Shown here: positions 11,901-25,000 of the stretch, piece by piece | Layout of the letters: each line of letters begins with the position of its first letter | How positions within the stretch are numbered: position 1 is the first letter of the stretch | NCBI GenBank assembly: GCA_011799875.1 | Contig: CM022303.1 | Span: 736,852,939 to 736,916,938, forward strand | Length of the DNA stretch: 64,000 nucleotides | Direction of reading: 5' to 3' | DNA from: Thinopyrum elongatum | Taxonomy: Eukaryota > Streptophyta > Magnoliopsida > Poales > Poaceae | Program-made: the position numbers and the translations under genes | The notes under the pieces: generated by a model | What the model was told of the DNA's origin: nothing | Database searches by the model: none | What the model saw: only the letters and a program-made list of their open reading frames with translations

Positions 11901-13031
11901 TCCAGTTCAGCATGGCGGCACGGACGGACCGGCGCCCTCCTGGTGCCAGGCTTCTCCCAGCGCGCAACGACTCGGAGTGCACAGGGCGATGGCCCAAGAC
12001 CTCTGAGCGCTTAGGATGTAGACCGACGGGGACCTCTCTGCTGAGCTGTAGGTAGGGTTGCGATGTGTCGTTTGGCCGAGGCCGGGCATGACACAGGAAA
12101 GTGTGTCCGGCCGGAGTTAATCGAGCGTGTTGGGTAAGTTGGTGCACCCCTGCAGGGAAGAACATTTCTATCGATAGCCGGTCCTACGGTAAAGGACACT
12201 CGGAGTTGTATCCTGATTGATACAATTTAGAACTGGATACCTGTGATGAGACCTGTATATATGGCTCTGGGATTGCTTCTCGCAGGGAGTCGAGAAGGGA
12301 TCTCAGGACGAGGTTTGATGAATGTATGGCTCTAGGATTGCTTTCTCGCAGGGAGTCGAGAAAGGATCTCTGGGTGAGGTTGATATTATTACTGCTACAT
12401 TATATGGTATTGTTCTACTCTCTTCTACTGCTGCAAGACCGCTGAAGATGCTAGTCTTCGATAGGACTAGGCCTTCTCTCTATTCTGGCATTTCTGCAGC
12501 CCAGTCCACATATACAGCCTCCCCTTGAAAATGTTGCATATGTAGTGTAGATCCTTGCTTGCTGAGTACTTTTGAGTACTCACGGTTGCTTTGTTTACCT
12601 TTTCTCCCCATATCAGTTTGTCGTGACCAAGATGACGGAGCCCCTGAGACAGCTGCCCTGCCGACGATCGCTACTACTACTACCCAGAGGATGGATACTT
12701 CTACGAGTTGACTGACGACCAGGAGTAGGATCGGAGGGTCCCAGGCAGGAGGCCTTCGCCTTTCGATCGTAGTGTTTTATTTTGCCCCGCCTTTCTAAAG
12801 GCCTTTCTGTTTCTCTTTTATATCTGTACTCAGATATCTGATGCTTCCGCTGACGCTTGTATGCCATCGAGCTATGTATTCGAGCCCTCGAGGCCCTGGC
12901 TTGTAATATAAAGCTTGTATGACTTTATTTATGTTTTAGAGTTGTGTTGTGATATCTTCCCGTGAGTCCTTAGGCTTGATCGTGTGCATTTGCGTGTATG
13001 ATTAGTGCACGATCGGGCCGGGGGCGTCACA
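8965..13031 (+). repeat. LTR1 of the tandem gypsy element (4,067 bp)
   Basis: A GC-rich, CpG-rich block (about 9470-10310) is followed by an AT-rich block of TTAATTAA repeats (10320-10650). It also holds four short hairpins of the form GAGGGTGA..CCTC (11349-11551), two near-identical copies of a TTCTCGCAGGGAGTCGAGAA-type unit (about 12265-12375) and two CCGGACATGTCCGG palindromes (10221-10234, 10253-10266). Long frames on both strands of the GC-rich block (9474-10309) are by-products of base composition: they overlap on several frames and are low-complexity Arg/Pro/Gly. LTR1 and LTR3 share indel states that LTR2 lacks. Confidence 0.9.
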
Positions 13032-13034
13032 AGT

Positions 13035-13047
13035 TGGTATCAGAGCC
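13035..13047 (+). other. Primer-binding site, internal copy 1
   Basis: TGGTATCAGAGCC lies four bases after LTR1. This is the classical site complementary to initiator tRNA-Met, and it marks the start of the internal region. Confidence 0.85.
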
Positions 13048-13290
13048 GACTGCCTGTAGGAACCCCCTTTCCAACTCCTTGACCGAAGTTGAGTCTAGAA
13101 ACCGGAAAACTATTTTACTAACTTGGCTGTGTGGCTTACGGGCCCACGTCGCCAATTGGGAGGTATTAGTATCTTTTATTCCTCATCTTTACTCTGGGAC
13201 TCTGACCTCTCTTCCTTTCGGGTTAACTAAAGTTTACTAACGCCGACACTTAGGATCTCGTAATTCTCGTCCACCCGGAGAGCTGGATAT

Positions 13291-15480
13291 ATGTGCGATT
13301 TCCCTGACATTGATCTGATTAGTCTGATAATCATTTTCCTTTCCATTGTTTTGTTTAACCTTTCTCTCCGAGATCGGTTATACTTCTCCTTGTCTTTTGA
13401 CAATCATGAGTTTCCTCTGTTTCAGATGGATCGTTTGTTTCCACCACACCCTGCGACGCAGCTACCAGCTGTTCGAGCAGGGATACATCCAGAGTACATT
13501 CTTTATCCACTGGGGCAGATGTCAATCCGTTACAATACCCCAGTACTATCTCCTCCAGATACCCGCAAAGACTTTGTGATCTATTGTGACGCATCCCGTG
13601 AAGGATTCGGCTGTGTCCTAATGCAAGAGCGTAAAGTGATTGCTTATGGCTCTCGTCAGTTGCGCCCACATGAAGAGAATTATCCGGTACATGATCTAGA
13701 ACTAGCTGCTGTGATCTATGCATTGCAGTTATGGCGACATTACCTTCTCGGTAATCGTTGCGAGATCTACACGGATCATAAAAGTTTGAAGTACTTGTTC
13801 ACTCAGCCATCTCTGAATCTCCATCAGCAAGGATGGATGGAGACCATTGCGGACTATGATTTCGGTATTTCTTATACCCCTGGCAAGGCTAATGTAATGG
13901 CTGATGCGTTGAGCCGCAAATCCTATTGCTGCGAACTTGAGGTTCAGCTACAGCAACCCCTTCTGTATGAAGAGCTTCGAAAGCTAAATCTCGAGATAGT
14001 TCCCCAAGGATACCTAAAAACCTTGGTTGTTGAACCAGACCTTGAGAAAGCTGTTAAGAATGCGCAAGCTAAAGATGCTGAAATTGATTTGATGAAGAAA
14101 GACCTTCACCTTGTAAAGTACAGGGATTTCTCGCTGTCTGAAGATGGAACCTTGTATTTCAGAGACCGCATTGTCGTACCTCGCTTCGAGCTTATGACTG
14201 ACAAAGTCATGAAGGAGGCACATGATACCCCGCTGTCTATTCATCCGGGTAGCACCAAGATGTATCGTGATCTCCGTCAAAGGTACTGGTGGTCTAGAAT
14301 GAAGCAAGACATTGCTCGATATGTTGCTGAATGTGATGTTTGTCGTCGCGTTAAAGCAGAACATCAGAAGCCTGCTGGAATTCTGCAACCACTTCCTATT
14401 CCTTTATGGAAATGGGACAAGGTTCAGATGGATTTCGTTACAGGACTTCCCAGGTCACAGAAGGGTCACGATGCTATTCTTGTCGTCGTCGACCAACTCT
14501 CCAAAGTTGCACACTTTCTGCCTGTCAAGGAGACGATCACTGCTAGTCAGTTAGCAGAGTTATATATCTCCAGAATTGTTTCACTCCACGGTATTCCGAA
14601 AGAGATCAGTTCAGACCGTGGCAGCATATTCACTGGTCATTTCTGGGAAAGTTTCCAAAAGGCTATGGGAACTCATATCACCTGGAGTTCAGCTTATCAC
14701 CCTCAGTCTCAAGGCCAAGTCGAGCGAGTAAACCAAGTGCTTGAAGACATGCTACGAGCTTGTGTTATTTCTTTCGGCAAGAAGTGGGAAGAATCTCTCC
14801 CGTATGCCGAGTTCTCTTATAACAACAGTTATCAAGCCAGCTTGAAAATGGCTCCCTTCGAAGTTCTCTATGGACGTAAGTGTCGAACCCCTCTGAATTG
14901 GTCAGAAACTGGGGAACGACCTCTTGTTGGACCGGATATTATTCAACACGCCGAAGAACAAGTCCATATCGTCCGTGAAAACCTCAAGGCAGCTCAGGAC
15001 CGCCAGAAGAGCAACTATGATCGCAAACGATGGGGTTTGACTTATCAACCTGGTGATCAAGTTTATCTACGTGTCACTCCTATGAAGGGCACTCACCGTT
15101 TTGGAATCAAGGGCAAGCTAGCTCCACGCTACATTGGTCCTTTCCGCATTGTTGCTAGACGTGGTCAGGTGGCATATAAATTGGAATTGCCGCCGCAATT
15201 CTCTCATATCCACGACGTCTTCCACGTGTCGCAGCTTCGTCAATGCTTCAAGGAATCTCCGCACCGAGCAGTGGATCACGAGGTGCTCGAATTGCAAGAT
15301 GATCTATCTTATAAGGAGCATCTGATCCGCATTCTCGATGAAGCTGAACGTCGAACCCGTCAGAAGGTTACCAAGTTCCTCAAAGTGCAGTGGTCAAATC
15401 ATACTGAAGATGAAGCCACTTGGGAACGCGAGGATAATCTTCGTGCGAAATACCCCGAACTTTTTCCTTCTACTTCTTAA
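13291..15480 (+). CDS. Truncated gypsy polyprotein: RNase H, integrase, chromodomain (copy 1)
   Basis: 729 codons. Residues 1-85 have no pol homology; Met46 (13426) is another possible start. From about residue 86 the frame enters pol at the RT/RNase H boundary. RNase H spans about 93-208 with acidic residues D100 (CDAS), E137, D162 (YTDHKSL) and D205. The integrase zinc-binding region has H311/H318 and C348/C351. The integrase core has D381, D442 and E478, a correct DD35E spacing. A chromodomain-like end (about 683-727, [15 protein letters not shown]) follows. RNase H degrades template RNA; integrase inserts the cDNA; the chromodomain may direct insertion to certain chromatin. Gag, protease and RT are missing through one internal deletion near 13540. 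It stops 36 bases before LTR2. Confidence 0.88.
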   Translation: MCDFPDIDLISLIIIFLSIVLFNLSLRDRLYFSLSFDNHEFPLFQMDRLFPPHPATQLPAVRAGIHPEYILYPLGQMSIRYNTPVLSPPDTRKDFVIYCDASREGFGCVLMQERKVIAYGSRQLRPHEENYPVHDLELAAVIYALQLWRHYLLGNRCEIYTDHKSLKYLFTQPSLNLHQQGWMETIADYDFGISYTPGKANVMADALSRKSYCCELEVQLQQPLLYEELRKLNLEIVPQGYLKTLVVEPDLEKAVKNAQAKDAEIDLMKKDLHLVKYRDFSLSEDGTLYFRDRIVVPRFELMTDKVMKEAHDTPLSIHPGSTKMYRDLRQRYWWSRMKQDIARYVAECDVCRRVKAEHQKPAGILQPLPIPLWKWDKVQMDFVTGLPRSQKGHDAILVVVDQLSKVAHFLPVKETITASQLAELYISRIVSLHGIPKEISSDRGSIFTGHFWESFQKAMGTHITWSSAYHPQSQGQVERVNQVLEDMLRACVISFGKKWEESLPYAEFSYNNSYQASLKMAPFEVLYGRKCRTPLNWSETGERPLVGPDIIQHAEEQVHIVRENLKAAQDRQKSNYDRKRWGLTYQPGDQVYLRVTPMKGTHRFGIKGKLAPRYIGPFRIVARRGQVAYKLELPPQFSHIHDVFHVSQLRQCFKESPHRAVDHEVLELQDDLSYKEHLIRILDEAERRTRQKVTKFLKVQWSNHTEDEATWEREDNLRAKYPELFPSTS

Positions 15481-15506
15481 TTCTCGGGACGAGAATTCTC
15501 GTTAGT

Positions 15507-15516
15507 AGAGGAGATT
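15507..15516 (+). other. Polypurine tract before LTR2
   Basis: AGAGGAGATT directly precedes the TG of LTR2, where plus-strand DNA synthesis is expected to start. The identical tract precedes LTR3 (22008-22017). Confidence 0.65.
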
Positions 15517-18500
15517 TGTAACACCCCCAGTGGTTAACTACAGTAATCCCATTTTGATTATGCCACGTCAGCATGATTAACAGTGCATGATCATCATTTG
15601 CATCATAATGCATTTCAGCTTCTAACTCAAAATCCAAATTTAAATGAAAGTGGAAAATAAAAGTTGTTCAAACTGGAAAACCAAAATGTGCCTCATGTTG
15701 CAAATATTCCCATAGCATTTGTAAAAATGATTGCAACATTAGTTGAAATTGTAAAAGGACTCGAACAACTAGAAACAGCAGCAACATAGCACTATTCAAT
15801 CCTTTTTCAATTTAAATAAAATCCAAACAAAAAGATATGGACCCCAAACCAATTTCTAGCAGTGACAAATAATACACTGTAAATAATGGAGCAAGTCTCA
15901 TATTTTACAAAAGTCTTTTGGACTAAAAATAAAAGACAAAACAGAAAAAGGAATAAATAAAAACAGAAAAAGATCAAAAGGCCGTCCAGGCCGCCAGGCC
16001 GGCCCACCCCATCCCTATAATCCCCTCACCCCCCCGCAAACCCTAACCCCGAACCCCACTCCTCCCCTCGCTCCCTCCCTCTCTCTGTGGATCGGGATCG
16101 AGCCCGATCCCAGCGCCGCGCCCGCCCCCTCCCTCTGCTCCGGCCAGCTCCGCTCGCGCGCCAGTGCGGGCCGCCGCCGCTCGCCGTCCCTGAAGCCACC
16201 TCGACGCCGCCTCGCCCCTCCTCATCTCTCGTGCGACGCCCGCCTGAGGCCACGGCCTCGCCTCGTTGCCCGGCCCGATCCCGTCGTCGTTCGCCGCCGC
16301 CCGGAGGCCTCCCTCCCTCGCCGGACACGCCTCCCCGTCTCCTCCCCGCCGGACTGCCACGTCCCCTGCGCCGCCTCCTCCGGCCACCCTCCCCGAGCAC
16401 GCTGCCCGTCCCTGCGCCCCGCTGTGAGGGCCACCTCCTCCCCTCTCTTCCTTCGCCTCCCCGCCTCCGGCCGCCGCCCGGCCCGCGCGTGCTCCGGCCG
16501 CGCCCCGCCGCCCGCTCGCCCACGCGCGCCCGTCGCGCGCGACCACGCCCAGGCCGGCCCCGCTCGTCGCCTCTGCCCACGCCCGCTGCTGCAGCCACGT
16601 GCGCAGCTCTGCTGCCCCGGCTCCACCGCGCCGCCGCTCGCCGTCCGACGGGCCACCGCGCCCGGCCGCCCCTGCCCCGCCCGCGCGCGGCCCCGCTCAT
16701 GCCGGCGCCCGTCTCCGCCTCACCCGCTGGCCGCACCCGTGCGCCCGTATGCGCACCGGACATGTCCGGCCGTGCCACTGACCGGTGGGCCCTGCCCTCC
16801 CTGAGGCAATGACAGATGGGGCCCAGCCCCTAAAAACGAATTAAAAGAAAATGTAATAAAAAATAATAATAGTTAAAATAAATAAAAATAAAAATAATTA
16901 AACTAATTAATTAATTAATTAGTTAATTAATCCTGATTAGGTTAATTTAATTAAGTAGTTAGTGTTAATTAAACAATAATTTAATTAGTTAATCACTAAT
17001 TAATCTAACAGCCTATGACAGGTGGGACCCACTGGTCCTGACGTCATGCTGACGTCAGCCAGACACTGTTTCGGATAATGTTAATTTAAATAATTAATTA
17101 AATTCCAGAAATTAATAAAAACTTTAGAAAATCATATAAAATAATCCGTAGCTCAGATGAAAATACTTTGTACATGAAAGTTGCTCAGAACGACGAGACG
17201 AATCTGAATACACGGTCCGTTCGTCCGCCACACGTCTCTAACTATCCGAACATGCAACCGTTCCCCTCCGGTCATCTGTCTAACAAATGTCCGGAACCGG
17301 GAAAACATTCCCGGATGGATTCCTCCATCCTCGGTGACGTGCAACCATACGTTAGGACACACCCGGCACTGCATTTTGTCATGTCGTACTTTGCGTTGCT
17401 CATGTTTGCTCTATATTTATACTGTTTCCTCCCCCTCTTCTCTCTCGATAGCCCCCGACCCCGACGTCGTCCCCGAGACCGACGCAGCTCCGGAGCCCGA
17501 AGACACCATAGACGACCTTGCCCTTGCCGCCGAGCAACCAGGCAAGCCCCTCCCTTGAGCATACCGATATCGCCCATTCTAATTTCTCATGCTTGCATTA
17601 GAATTACTGCTGCTGCTGCTTTACCTATTCTGATGCATAGCCTGTTCATTGTAACCTGCTGTTGATAATTACCTACATATCCTAAACTGTTTAGTCTAGG
17701 CTGGGTAGAGACCTATCAGTGACCCCACTTATCCCGACTGCCGCGCTGGATCATCAGAAGACCCGATCAACGGGATTGAAGACCAGGCCCCGACACCGCA
17801 CATCACCCCCCCTTAGTTGTAACGACACTGCAGCGTTACTATCGAGTGTCGAGGGTGAAACCTCATGTAGCACTTCTGATGTTAACTCTGTAGAGTAGTT
17901 ATTCGGTCGTGGTCATCGAGGGTGATTCCTCCTTCACCGCTTCCGATAACGACGCTGTCGTACAACACCTCAAGTGTGGACCCAGTGAGGGTGATTCCTC
18001 CTAGTTCATCTTGACGGATACATCGAGTGGGAATTCAATGAGGGTGATACCTCGGATTCCCTGATGTTATGGACACACGGATACTTGAACTTTACAATGT
18101 TACTTGGAAAGGCGGGTCGACCCTGAGGGGTACCCGCGTGTGATGTGAAGGTGGGTTGCCAGTGTGGTGCCCGAGTGGTGAATACGAGGCGCGGCCGGGC
18201 ATTCTTGGCCCTTGCCGCAAGTCCTCGAGACGGGGCGACGGGGTCACATCTTTCGTGAGTCTCTGCTCGTTTCCGCAAGCCCCTAGTCCTAGCGATTTGG
18301 ATATTTGATCCGAGCAGGCCTCTGGTCTGATAGCACTAACCATCACGTGGGCATAGTATGGGCGTTCTGCATCGTAGCATCAGCCGAAAGCTCTGTCAGA
18401 CGTCCAGTTCAGCATGGCGGCACGGACGGACCGGCGCCCTCCTGGTGCGAGGCTTCTCCCTGCGCGCAACGACTCGGAGTGCACAGGGCGATGGCCCAAG

Positions 18501-19532
18501 ACCTCTGAGCGCTTAGGATGTAGACCGACGGGGACCTCTCTGCTGAGCTGTAGGTAGGGTTGCGATGTGTCGTTTGGCCGAGGCCGGGCATGACACAGGA
18601 AAGTGTGTCCGGCCGGAGTTAATCGAGCGTGTTGGGTAAGTTGGTGCACCCCTGCAGGGAAGAACATTTCTATCGATAGCCGGTCCTACGGTAAAGGACA
18701 CTCGGAGTTGTATCCTGATTGATACAATTTAGAACTGGATACCTGTGATGAGACCTGTATATATGGCTCTGGGATTGCTTCTCGCAGGGAGTCGAGAAGG
18801 GATCTCAGGACGAGGTTTGATGAATGTATGGCTCTAGGATTGCTTTCTCGCAGGGAGTCGAGAAAGGATCTCTGGGTGAGGTTGATATTATTACTGCTAC
18901 ATTATATGGTATTGTTCTACTCTCTTCTACTGCTGCAAGACCGCTGAAGATGCTAGTCTTCGATAGGACTAGGCCTTCTCTCTATTCTGGCATTTCTGCA
19001 GCCCAGTCCACATATACAGCCTCCCCTTGAAAATGTTGCATATGTAGTGTAGATCCTTGCTTGCTGAGTACTTTTGAGTACTCACGGTTGCTTTGTTTAC
19101 CTTTTCTCCCCATATCAGTTTGTCGTGACCAAGATGACGGAGCCCCTGAGACAGCTGCCCTGCCGACGATCGCTACTACTACTACCCAGAGGATGGATAC
19201 TTCTACGAGTTGACTGACGACCAGGAGTAGGATCGGAGGGTCCCAGGCAGGAGGCCTTCGCCTTTCGATCGTAGTGTTTTATTTTTGCCCCGCCTTTCTA
19301 AAGGCCTTTCTGTACTTTCTTTTATATCTGTACTCAGATATCTGATGCTTCCGCTGACGCTTGTTCGCAAGCTTATGTATTCGAGCCCTCGAGGCCCTGG
19401 CTTGTAATATAAAGCTTGTATGACTTTATTTATGTTTTAGAGTTGTGTTGTGATATCTTCCCGTGAGTCCTTAGGCTTGATCGTGTGCATTTGCGTGTAT
19501 GATTAGTGCACGATCGGGCCGGGGGCGTCACA
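15517..19532 (+). repeat. LTR2 (middle LTR) of the tandem gypsy element (4,016 bp)
   Basis: Same layout as LTR1, but it lacks a 17-base piece (present at about 10133-10149 in LTR1) and a 32-base piece between the two CCGGACATGTCCGG palindromes, leaving one palindrome (about 16757-16770). Near its end it has different short tracts (for example TTCGCAAGCT at 19364-19373, where LTR1 and LTR3 have ATGCCATCGAGC). It serves as 3' LTR of the first inside and 5' LTR of the second. Confidence 0.9.
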
Positions 19533-19535
19533 AGT

Positions 19536-19548
19536 TGGTATCAGAGCC
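19536..19548 (+). other. Primer-binding site, internal copy 2
   Basis: TGGTATCAGAGCC again lies four bases after the LTR end, identical to copy 1. Confidence 0.85.
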
Positions 19549-19791
19549 GACTGACTGTAGGAACCCCCCTTTCCAACTCCTTGGCCGAAGTTGAGTCTAG
19601 TAACCGAAAACTGTTTTACTAACTTGGCTGTGTGGCTTACGGGCCCACGTCGCCAATTGGGAGGTATTAGTATCTTTTATTCCTCATCTTTACTCTGGGA
19701 CTCTGACCTCTCTTCCTTTCGGGTTAACTAAAGTTTACTAACGCCGACACTTAGGATCTCGTAATTCTCGTCCACCCGGAGAGCTGGATAT

Positions 19792-21981
19792 ATGTGCGAT
19801 TTCCCTGACATTGATCTGATTAGTCTGATAATCATTTTCCTTTCCATTGTTTTGTTTAACCTTTCTCTCCGAGATCGGTTATACTTCTCCTTGTCTTTTG
19901 ACAATCATGAGTTTCCTCTGTTTCAGATGGATCGTTTGTTTCCACCACACCCTGCGACGCAGCTACCAGCTGTTCGAGCAGGGATACATCCAGAGTACAT
20001 TCTTTATCCACTGGGGCAGATGTCAATCCGTTACAATACCCCAGTACTATCTCCTCCAGATACCCGCAAAGACTTTGTGATCTATTGTGACGCATCCCGT
20101 GAAGGATTCGGCTGTGTCCTAATGCAAGAGCGTAAAGTGATTGCTTATGGCTCTCGTCAGTTGCGCCCACATGAAGAGAATTATCCGGTACATGATCTAG
20201 AACTAGCTGCTGTGATCTATGCATTGCAGTTATGGCGACATTACCTTCTCGGTAATCGTTGCGAGATCTACACGGATCATAAAAGTTTGAAGTACTTGTT
20301 CACTCAGCCATCTCTGAATCTCCATCAGCAAGGATGGATGGAGACCATTGCGGACTATGATTTCGGTATTTCTTATACCCCTGGCAAGGCTAATGTAATG
20401 GCTGATGCGTTGAGCCGCAAATCCTATTGCTGCGAACTTGAGGTTCAGCTACAGCAACCCCTTCTGTATGAAGAGCTTCGAAAGCTAAATCTCGAGATAG
20501 TTCCCCAAGGATACCTAAAAACCTTGGTTGTTGAACCAGACCTTGAGAAAGCTGTTAAGAATGCGCAAGCTAAAGATGCTGAAATTGATTTGATGAAGAA
20601 AGACCTTCACCTTGTAAAGTACAGGGATTTCTCGCTGTCTGAAGATGGAACCTTGTATTTCAGAGACCGCATTGTCGTACCTCGCTTCGAGCTTATGACT
20701 GACAAAGTCATGAAGGAGGCACATGATACCCCGCTGTCTATTCATCCGGGTAGCACCAAGATGTATCGTGATCTCCGTCAAAGGTACTGGTGGTCTAGAA
20801 TGAAGCAAGACATTGCTCGATATGTTGCTGAATGTGATGTGTGTCGATGCGTTAAAGCAGAACATCAGAAGCCTGCTGGAATTCTGCAACCACTTCCTAT
20901 TCCTTTATGGAAATGGGATAAGGTTCAGATGGATTTCGTTACAGGACTTCCCAGGTCACAGAAGGGTCACGATGCTATTCTTGTCGTCGTCGACCAACTC
21001 TCCAAAGTTGCACACTTTCTGCCTGTCAAGGAGACGATCACTGCTAGTCAGTTAGCAGAGTTATATATCTCCAGAATTGTTTCACTCCACGGTATTCCGA
21101 AAGAGATCAGTTCAGACCGTGGCAGCATATTCACTGGTCATTTCTGGGAAAGTTTCCAAAAGGCTATGGGAACTCATATCACCTGGAGTTCAGCTTATCA
21201 CCCTCAGTCTCAATGCCAAGTCGAGCGAGTAAACCAAGTGCTTGAAGACATGCTACGAGCTTGTGTTATTTCTTTCGGCAAGAAGTGGGAAGAATCTCTC
21301 CCGTATGCCGAGTTCTCTTATAACAACAGTTATCAAGCCAGCTTGAAAATGGCTCCCTTCGAAGTTCTCTATGGACGTAAGTGTCGAACCCCTCTGAATT
21401 GGTCAGAAACTGGGGAACGACCTCTTGTTGGACCGGATATTATTCAACACGCCGAAGAACAAGTCCATATCGTCCGTGAAAACCTCAAGGCAGCTCAGGA
21501 CCGCCAGAAGAGCAACTATGATCGCAAACGATGGGGTTTGACTTATCAACCTGGTGATCAAGTTTATCTACGTGTCACTCCTATGAAGGGCACTCACCGT
21601 TTTGGAATCAAGGGCAAGCTAGCTCCACGCTACATTGGTCCTTTCCGCATTGTTGCAAGACGTGGTCAGGTGGCATATAAATTGGAATTGCCGCCGCAAT
21701 TCTCTCATATCCACGACGTCTTCCACGTGTCGCAGCTTCGTCAATGCTTCAAGGAATCTCCGCACCGAGCAGTGGATCACGAGGTGCTCGAATTGCAAGA
21801 TGATCTATCTTATAAGGAGCATCTGATCCGCATTCTCGATGAAGCTGAACGTCGAACCCGTCAGAAGGTTACCAAGTTCGTCAAAGTGCAGTGGTCAAAT
21901 CATACTGAAGATGAAGCCACTTGGGAACGCGAGGATAATCTTCGTGCGAAATACCCCGAACTTTTTCCTTCTACTTCTTAA
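19792..21981 (+). CDS. Truncated gypsy polyprotein: RNase H, integrase, chromodomain (copy 2)
   Basis: A second 729-codon frame, almost identical to copy 1, with the same loss of gag, protease and RT at the same junction. All RNase H and DD35E acidic residues and the two zinc-site cysteine pairs are kept. Visible amino-acid differences from copy 1 are R353C, just after the zinc-site cysteines; G475C, three residues before the catalytic E478; and L697V in the chromodomain. The glycine in the SQGQ..E segment is strongly conserved in gypsy integrases, so G475C probably damages this copy. The 5' leader also differs at several bases (19548-19620). Confidence 0.88.
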   Translation: MCDFPDIDLISLIIIFLSIVLFNLSLRDRLYFSLSFDNHEFPLFQMDRLFPPHPATQLPAVRAGIHPEYILYPLGQMSIRYNTPVLSPPDTRKDFVIYCDASREGFGCVLMQERKVIAYGSRQLRPHEENYPVHDLELAAVIYALQLWRHYLLGNRCEIYTDHKSLKYLFTQPSLNLHQQGWMETIADYDFGISYTPGKANVMADALSRKSYCCELEVQLQQPLLYEELRKLNLEIVPQGYLKTLVVEPDLEKAVKNAQAKDAEIDLMKKDLHLVKYRDFSLSEDGTLYFRDRIVVPRFELMTDKVMKEAHDTPLSIHPGSTKMYRDLRQRYWWSRMKQDIARYVAECDVCRCVKAEHQKPAGILQPLPIPLWKWDKVQMDFVTGLPRSQKGHDAILVVVDQLSKVAHFLPVKETITASQLAELYISRIVSLHGIPKEISSDRGSIFTGHFWESFQKAMGTHITWSSAYHPQSQCQVERVNQVLEDMLRACVISFGKKWEESLPYAEFSYNNSYQASLKMAPFEVLYGRKCRTPLNWSETGERPLVGPDIIQHAEEQVHIVRENLKAAQDRQKSNYDRKRWGLTYQPGDQVYLRVTPMKGTHRFGIKGKLAPRYIGPFRIVARRGQVAYKLELPPQFSHIHDVFHVSQLRQCFKESPHRAVDHEVLELQDDLSYKEHLIRILDEAERRTRQKVTKFVKVQWSNHTEDEATWEREDNLRAKYPELFPSTS

Positions 21982-22017
21982 TTCTCGGGACGAGAATTCT
22001 CGTTAGTAGAGGAGATT

Positions 22018-25000
22018 TGTAACACCCCCAGTGGTTAACTACAGTAATCCCATTTTGATTATGCCACGTCAGCATGATTAACAGTGCATGATCATCATTT
22101 GCATCATAATGCATTTCAGCTTCTAACTCAAAATCCAAATTTAAATGAAAGTGGAAAATAAAAGTTGTTCAAACTGGAAAACCAAAATGTGCCTCATGTT
22201 GCAAATATTCCCATAGCATTTGTAAAAATGATTGCAACATTAGTTGAAATTGTAAAAGGACTCGAACAACTAGAAACAGCAGCAACATAGCACTATTCAA
22301 TCCTTTTTCAATTTAAATAAAATCCAAACAAAAAGATATGGACCCCAAACCAATTTCTAGCAGTGACAAATAATACACTGTAAATAATGGAGCAAGTCTC
22401 ATATTTTACAAAAGTCTTTTGGACTAAAAATAAAAGACAAAACAGAAAAAGGAATAAAGAAAAACAGAAAAAGATCAAAAGGCCGTCCAGGCCGCCAGGC
22501 CGGCCCACCCCATCCCTATAATCCCCTCACCCCCCCGCAAACCCTAACCCCGAACCCCACTCCTCCCCTCGCTCCCTCCCTCTCTCTGTGGATCGGGATC
22601 GAGCCCGATCCCAGCGCCGCGCCCGCCCCCTCCCTCTGCTCTGGCCAGCTCCGCTCGCGCGCCAGTGCGGGCCGCCGCCGCTCGCCGTCCCTGAAGCCAC
22701 CTCGACGCCGCCTCGCCCCTCCTCATCTCTCGTGCGACGCCCGCCTGAGGCCACGGCCTCGCCTCGTCGCCCGGCCCGATCCCGTCGTCGTTCGCCGCCG
22801 CCCGGAGGCCTCCCTCCCTCGCCGGACACGCCTCCCCGTCTCCTCCCCGCCGGACTGCCACGTCCCCTGCGCCGCCTCCTCCGGCCACCCTCCCCGAGCA
22901 CGCTGCCCGTCCCTGCGCCCCACTGTGAGGGCCACCTCCTCCCCTCTCTTCCTTCGCCTCCCCGCCTCCGGCCGCCGCCCGGCCCGCGCGTGCTCCGGCC
23001 GCGCCCCGCCGCCCGCTCGCCCACGCGCGCCCGTCGCGCGCGACCACGCCCAGGCCGGCCCCGCTCGTCGCCTCTGCCCACGCCCGCTGCTGCAGCCGCG
23101 TGCGCAGCTCTGCTGCCCCGGCTCCACCGCGCCGCCGCTCGCCGTCCGACGGGCCACCGCGCCCGGCCGCCCCTGCCCCGCCCGCGCTCGCCTCCCGCCC
23201 GCGCGCGGCCCCGCTCACGCCGGCGCCCGTCTCCGCCTCACCCGCTGTGCGCACCCGTGCGCCCGTATGCGCACCGGACATGTCCGGTGCCCAAACGGGC
23301 ACAACCCGGACATGTCCGGCCGTGCCACTGACCGGTGGGCCCTGCCCCCCCTGAGGCAATGACAGATGGGGCCCAGCCCCTAAAAACGAATTAAAAGAAA
23401 ATGTAATAAAAAAAATAATAGTTAAAATAAATAAAAATAAAAATAATTAAACTAATTAATTAATTAATTAGTTAATTAATCCTGATTAGGTTAATTTAAT
23501 TAAGTAGTTAGTCTTAATTAAACAATAATTTAATTAGTTAATCACTAATTAATCTAACAGCCTATGACAGGTGGGACCCACTGGTCCTGACGTCATGCTG
23601 ACGTCATGCTGACGTCAGCAAGACACTGTTTCGGATAATGTTAATTTAAATAATTAATTATATTCCAGAAATTAATAAAAACTTTAGAAAATCATATAAA
23701 ATAATCCGTAGCTCAGATGAAAATACTTTGTACATGAAAGTTGCTCAGAACGACGAGACGAATCTGAATACGCGGTCCGTTCGTCCGCCACACGTCTCTA
23801 ACTATCCGAACATGCAACCGTTCCCCTCCGGTCATCTGTCTAACAAATGTCCGGAACCGGGAAAACATTCCCGGATGGATTCCTCCTTCCTCGGTGACGT
23901 GCAACCATACGTTAGGACACACCCGGCACTGCATTTTGTCATGCCGTACTTTGCGTTGCTCATGTTTGCTCTATATTTATACTGTTTCCTCCCCCTCTTC
24001 TCTCTCGATAGCCCCCGACCCCGACGTCGTCCCCGAGACCGACGCAGCTCCGGAGCCTGAAGACACCATAGACGACCTTGCCCTTGCCGCCGAGCAACCA
24101 GGCAAGCCCCTCCCTTGAGCATACCGATATCGCCCATTCTAATTTCTCATGCTTGCATTAGAATTACTGCTGCTGCTGCTTTACCTATTCTGATGCATAG
24201 CCTGTTCATTGTAACCTGCTGTTGATAATTACCTACATATCCTAAACTGTTTAGTCTAGGCTGGGTAGAGACCTATCAGTGACCCCACTTATCCCGACTG
24301 CCGCGCTGGATCGTCAGAAGACCCGATCAACGGGATTGAAGACCAGGCCCCGACACCGCACATCACCCCCCCTTAGTTGTAACGACACTGCAGCGTTACT
24401 ATCGAGTGTCGAGGGTGAAACCTCATGTAGCACTTCTGATGTTAACTCTGTAGAGTAGTTATTCGGTCGTGGTCATCGAGGGTGATTCCTCCTTCACCGC
24501 TTCCGATAACGACGCTGTCGTACAACACCTCAAGTGTGGACCCAGTGAGGGTGATTCCTCCTAGTTCATCTTGACGGATACATCGAGTGGGAATTCAATG
24601 AGGGTGATACCTCGGATTCCCTGATGTTATGGACACACGGATACTTGGACTTTACAATGTTACTTGGAAAGGCGGGTCGACCCTGAGGGGTACCCGCGTG
24701 TGATGTGAAGGTGGGTTGCCAGTGTGGTGCCCGAGTGGTGAATACGAGGCGCGGCCGGGCATTCTTGGCCCTTGCCGCAAGTCCTCGAGACGGGGCGACG
24801 GGGTCACATCTTTCTTGAGTCTCTGCTCGTTTTCGCAAGCCCCTAGTCCTAGCGATTTGGATATTTGATCCGAGCAGGCCTCTGGTCTGATAGCACTAAC
24901 CATCACGTGGGCATAGTATGGGCGTTCTGCATCGTAGCATCAGCCGAAAGCTCTGTCAGACGTCCAGTTCAGCATGGCGGCACGGACGGACCGGCGCCCT

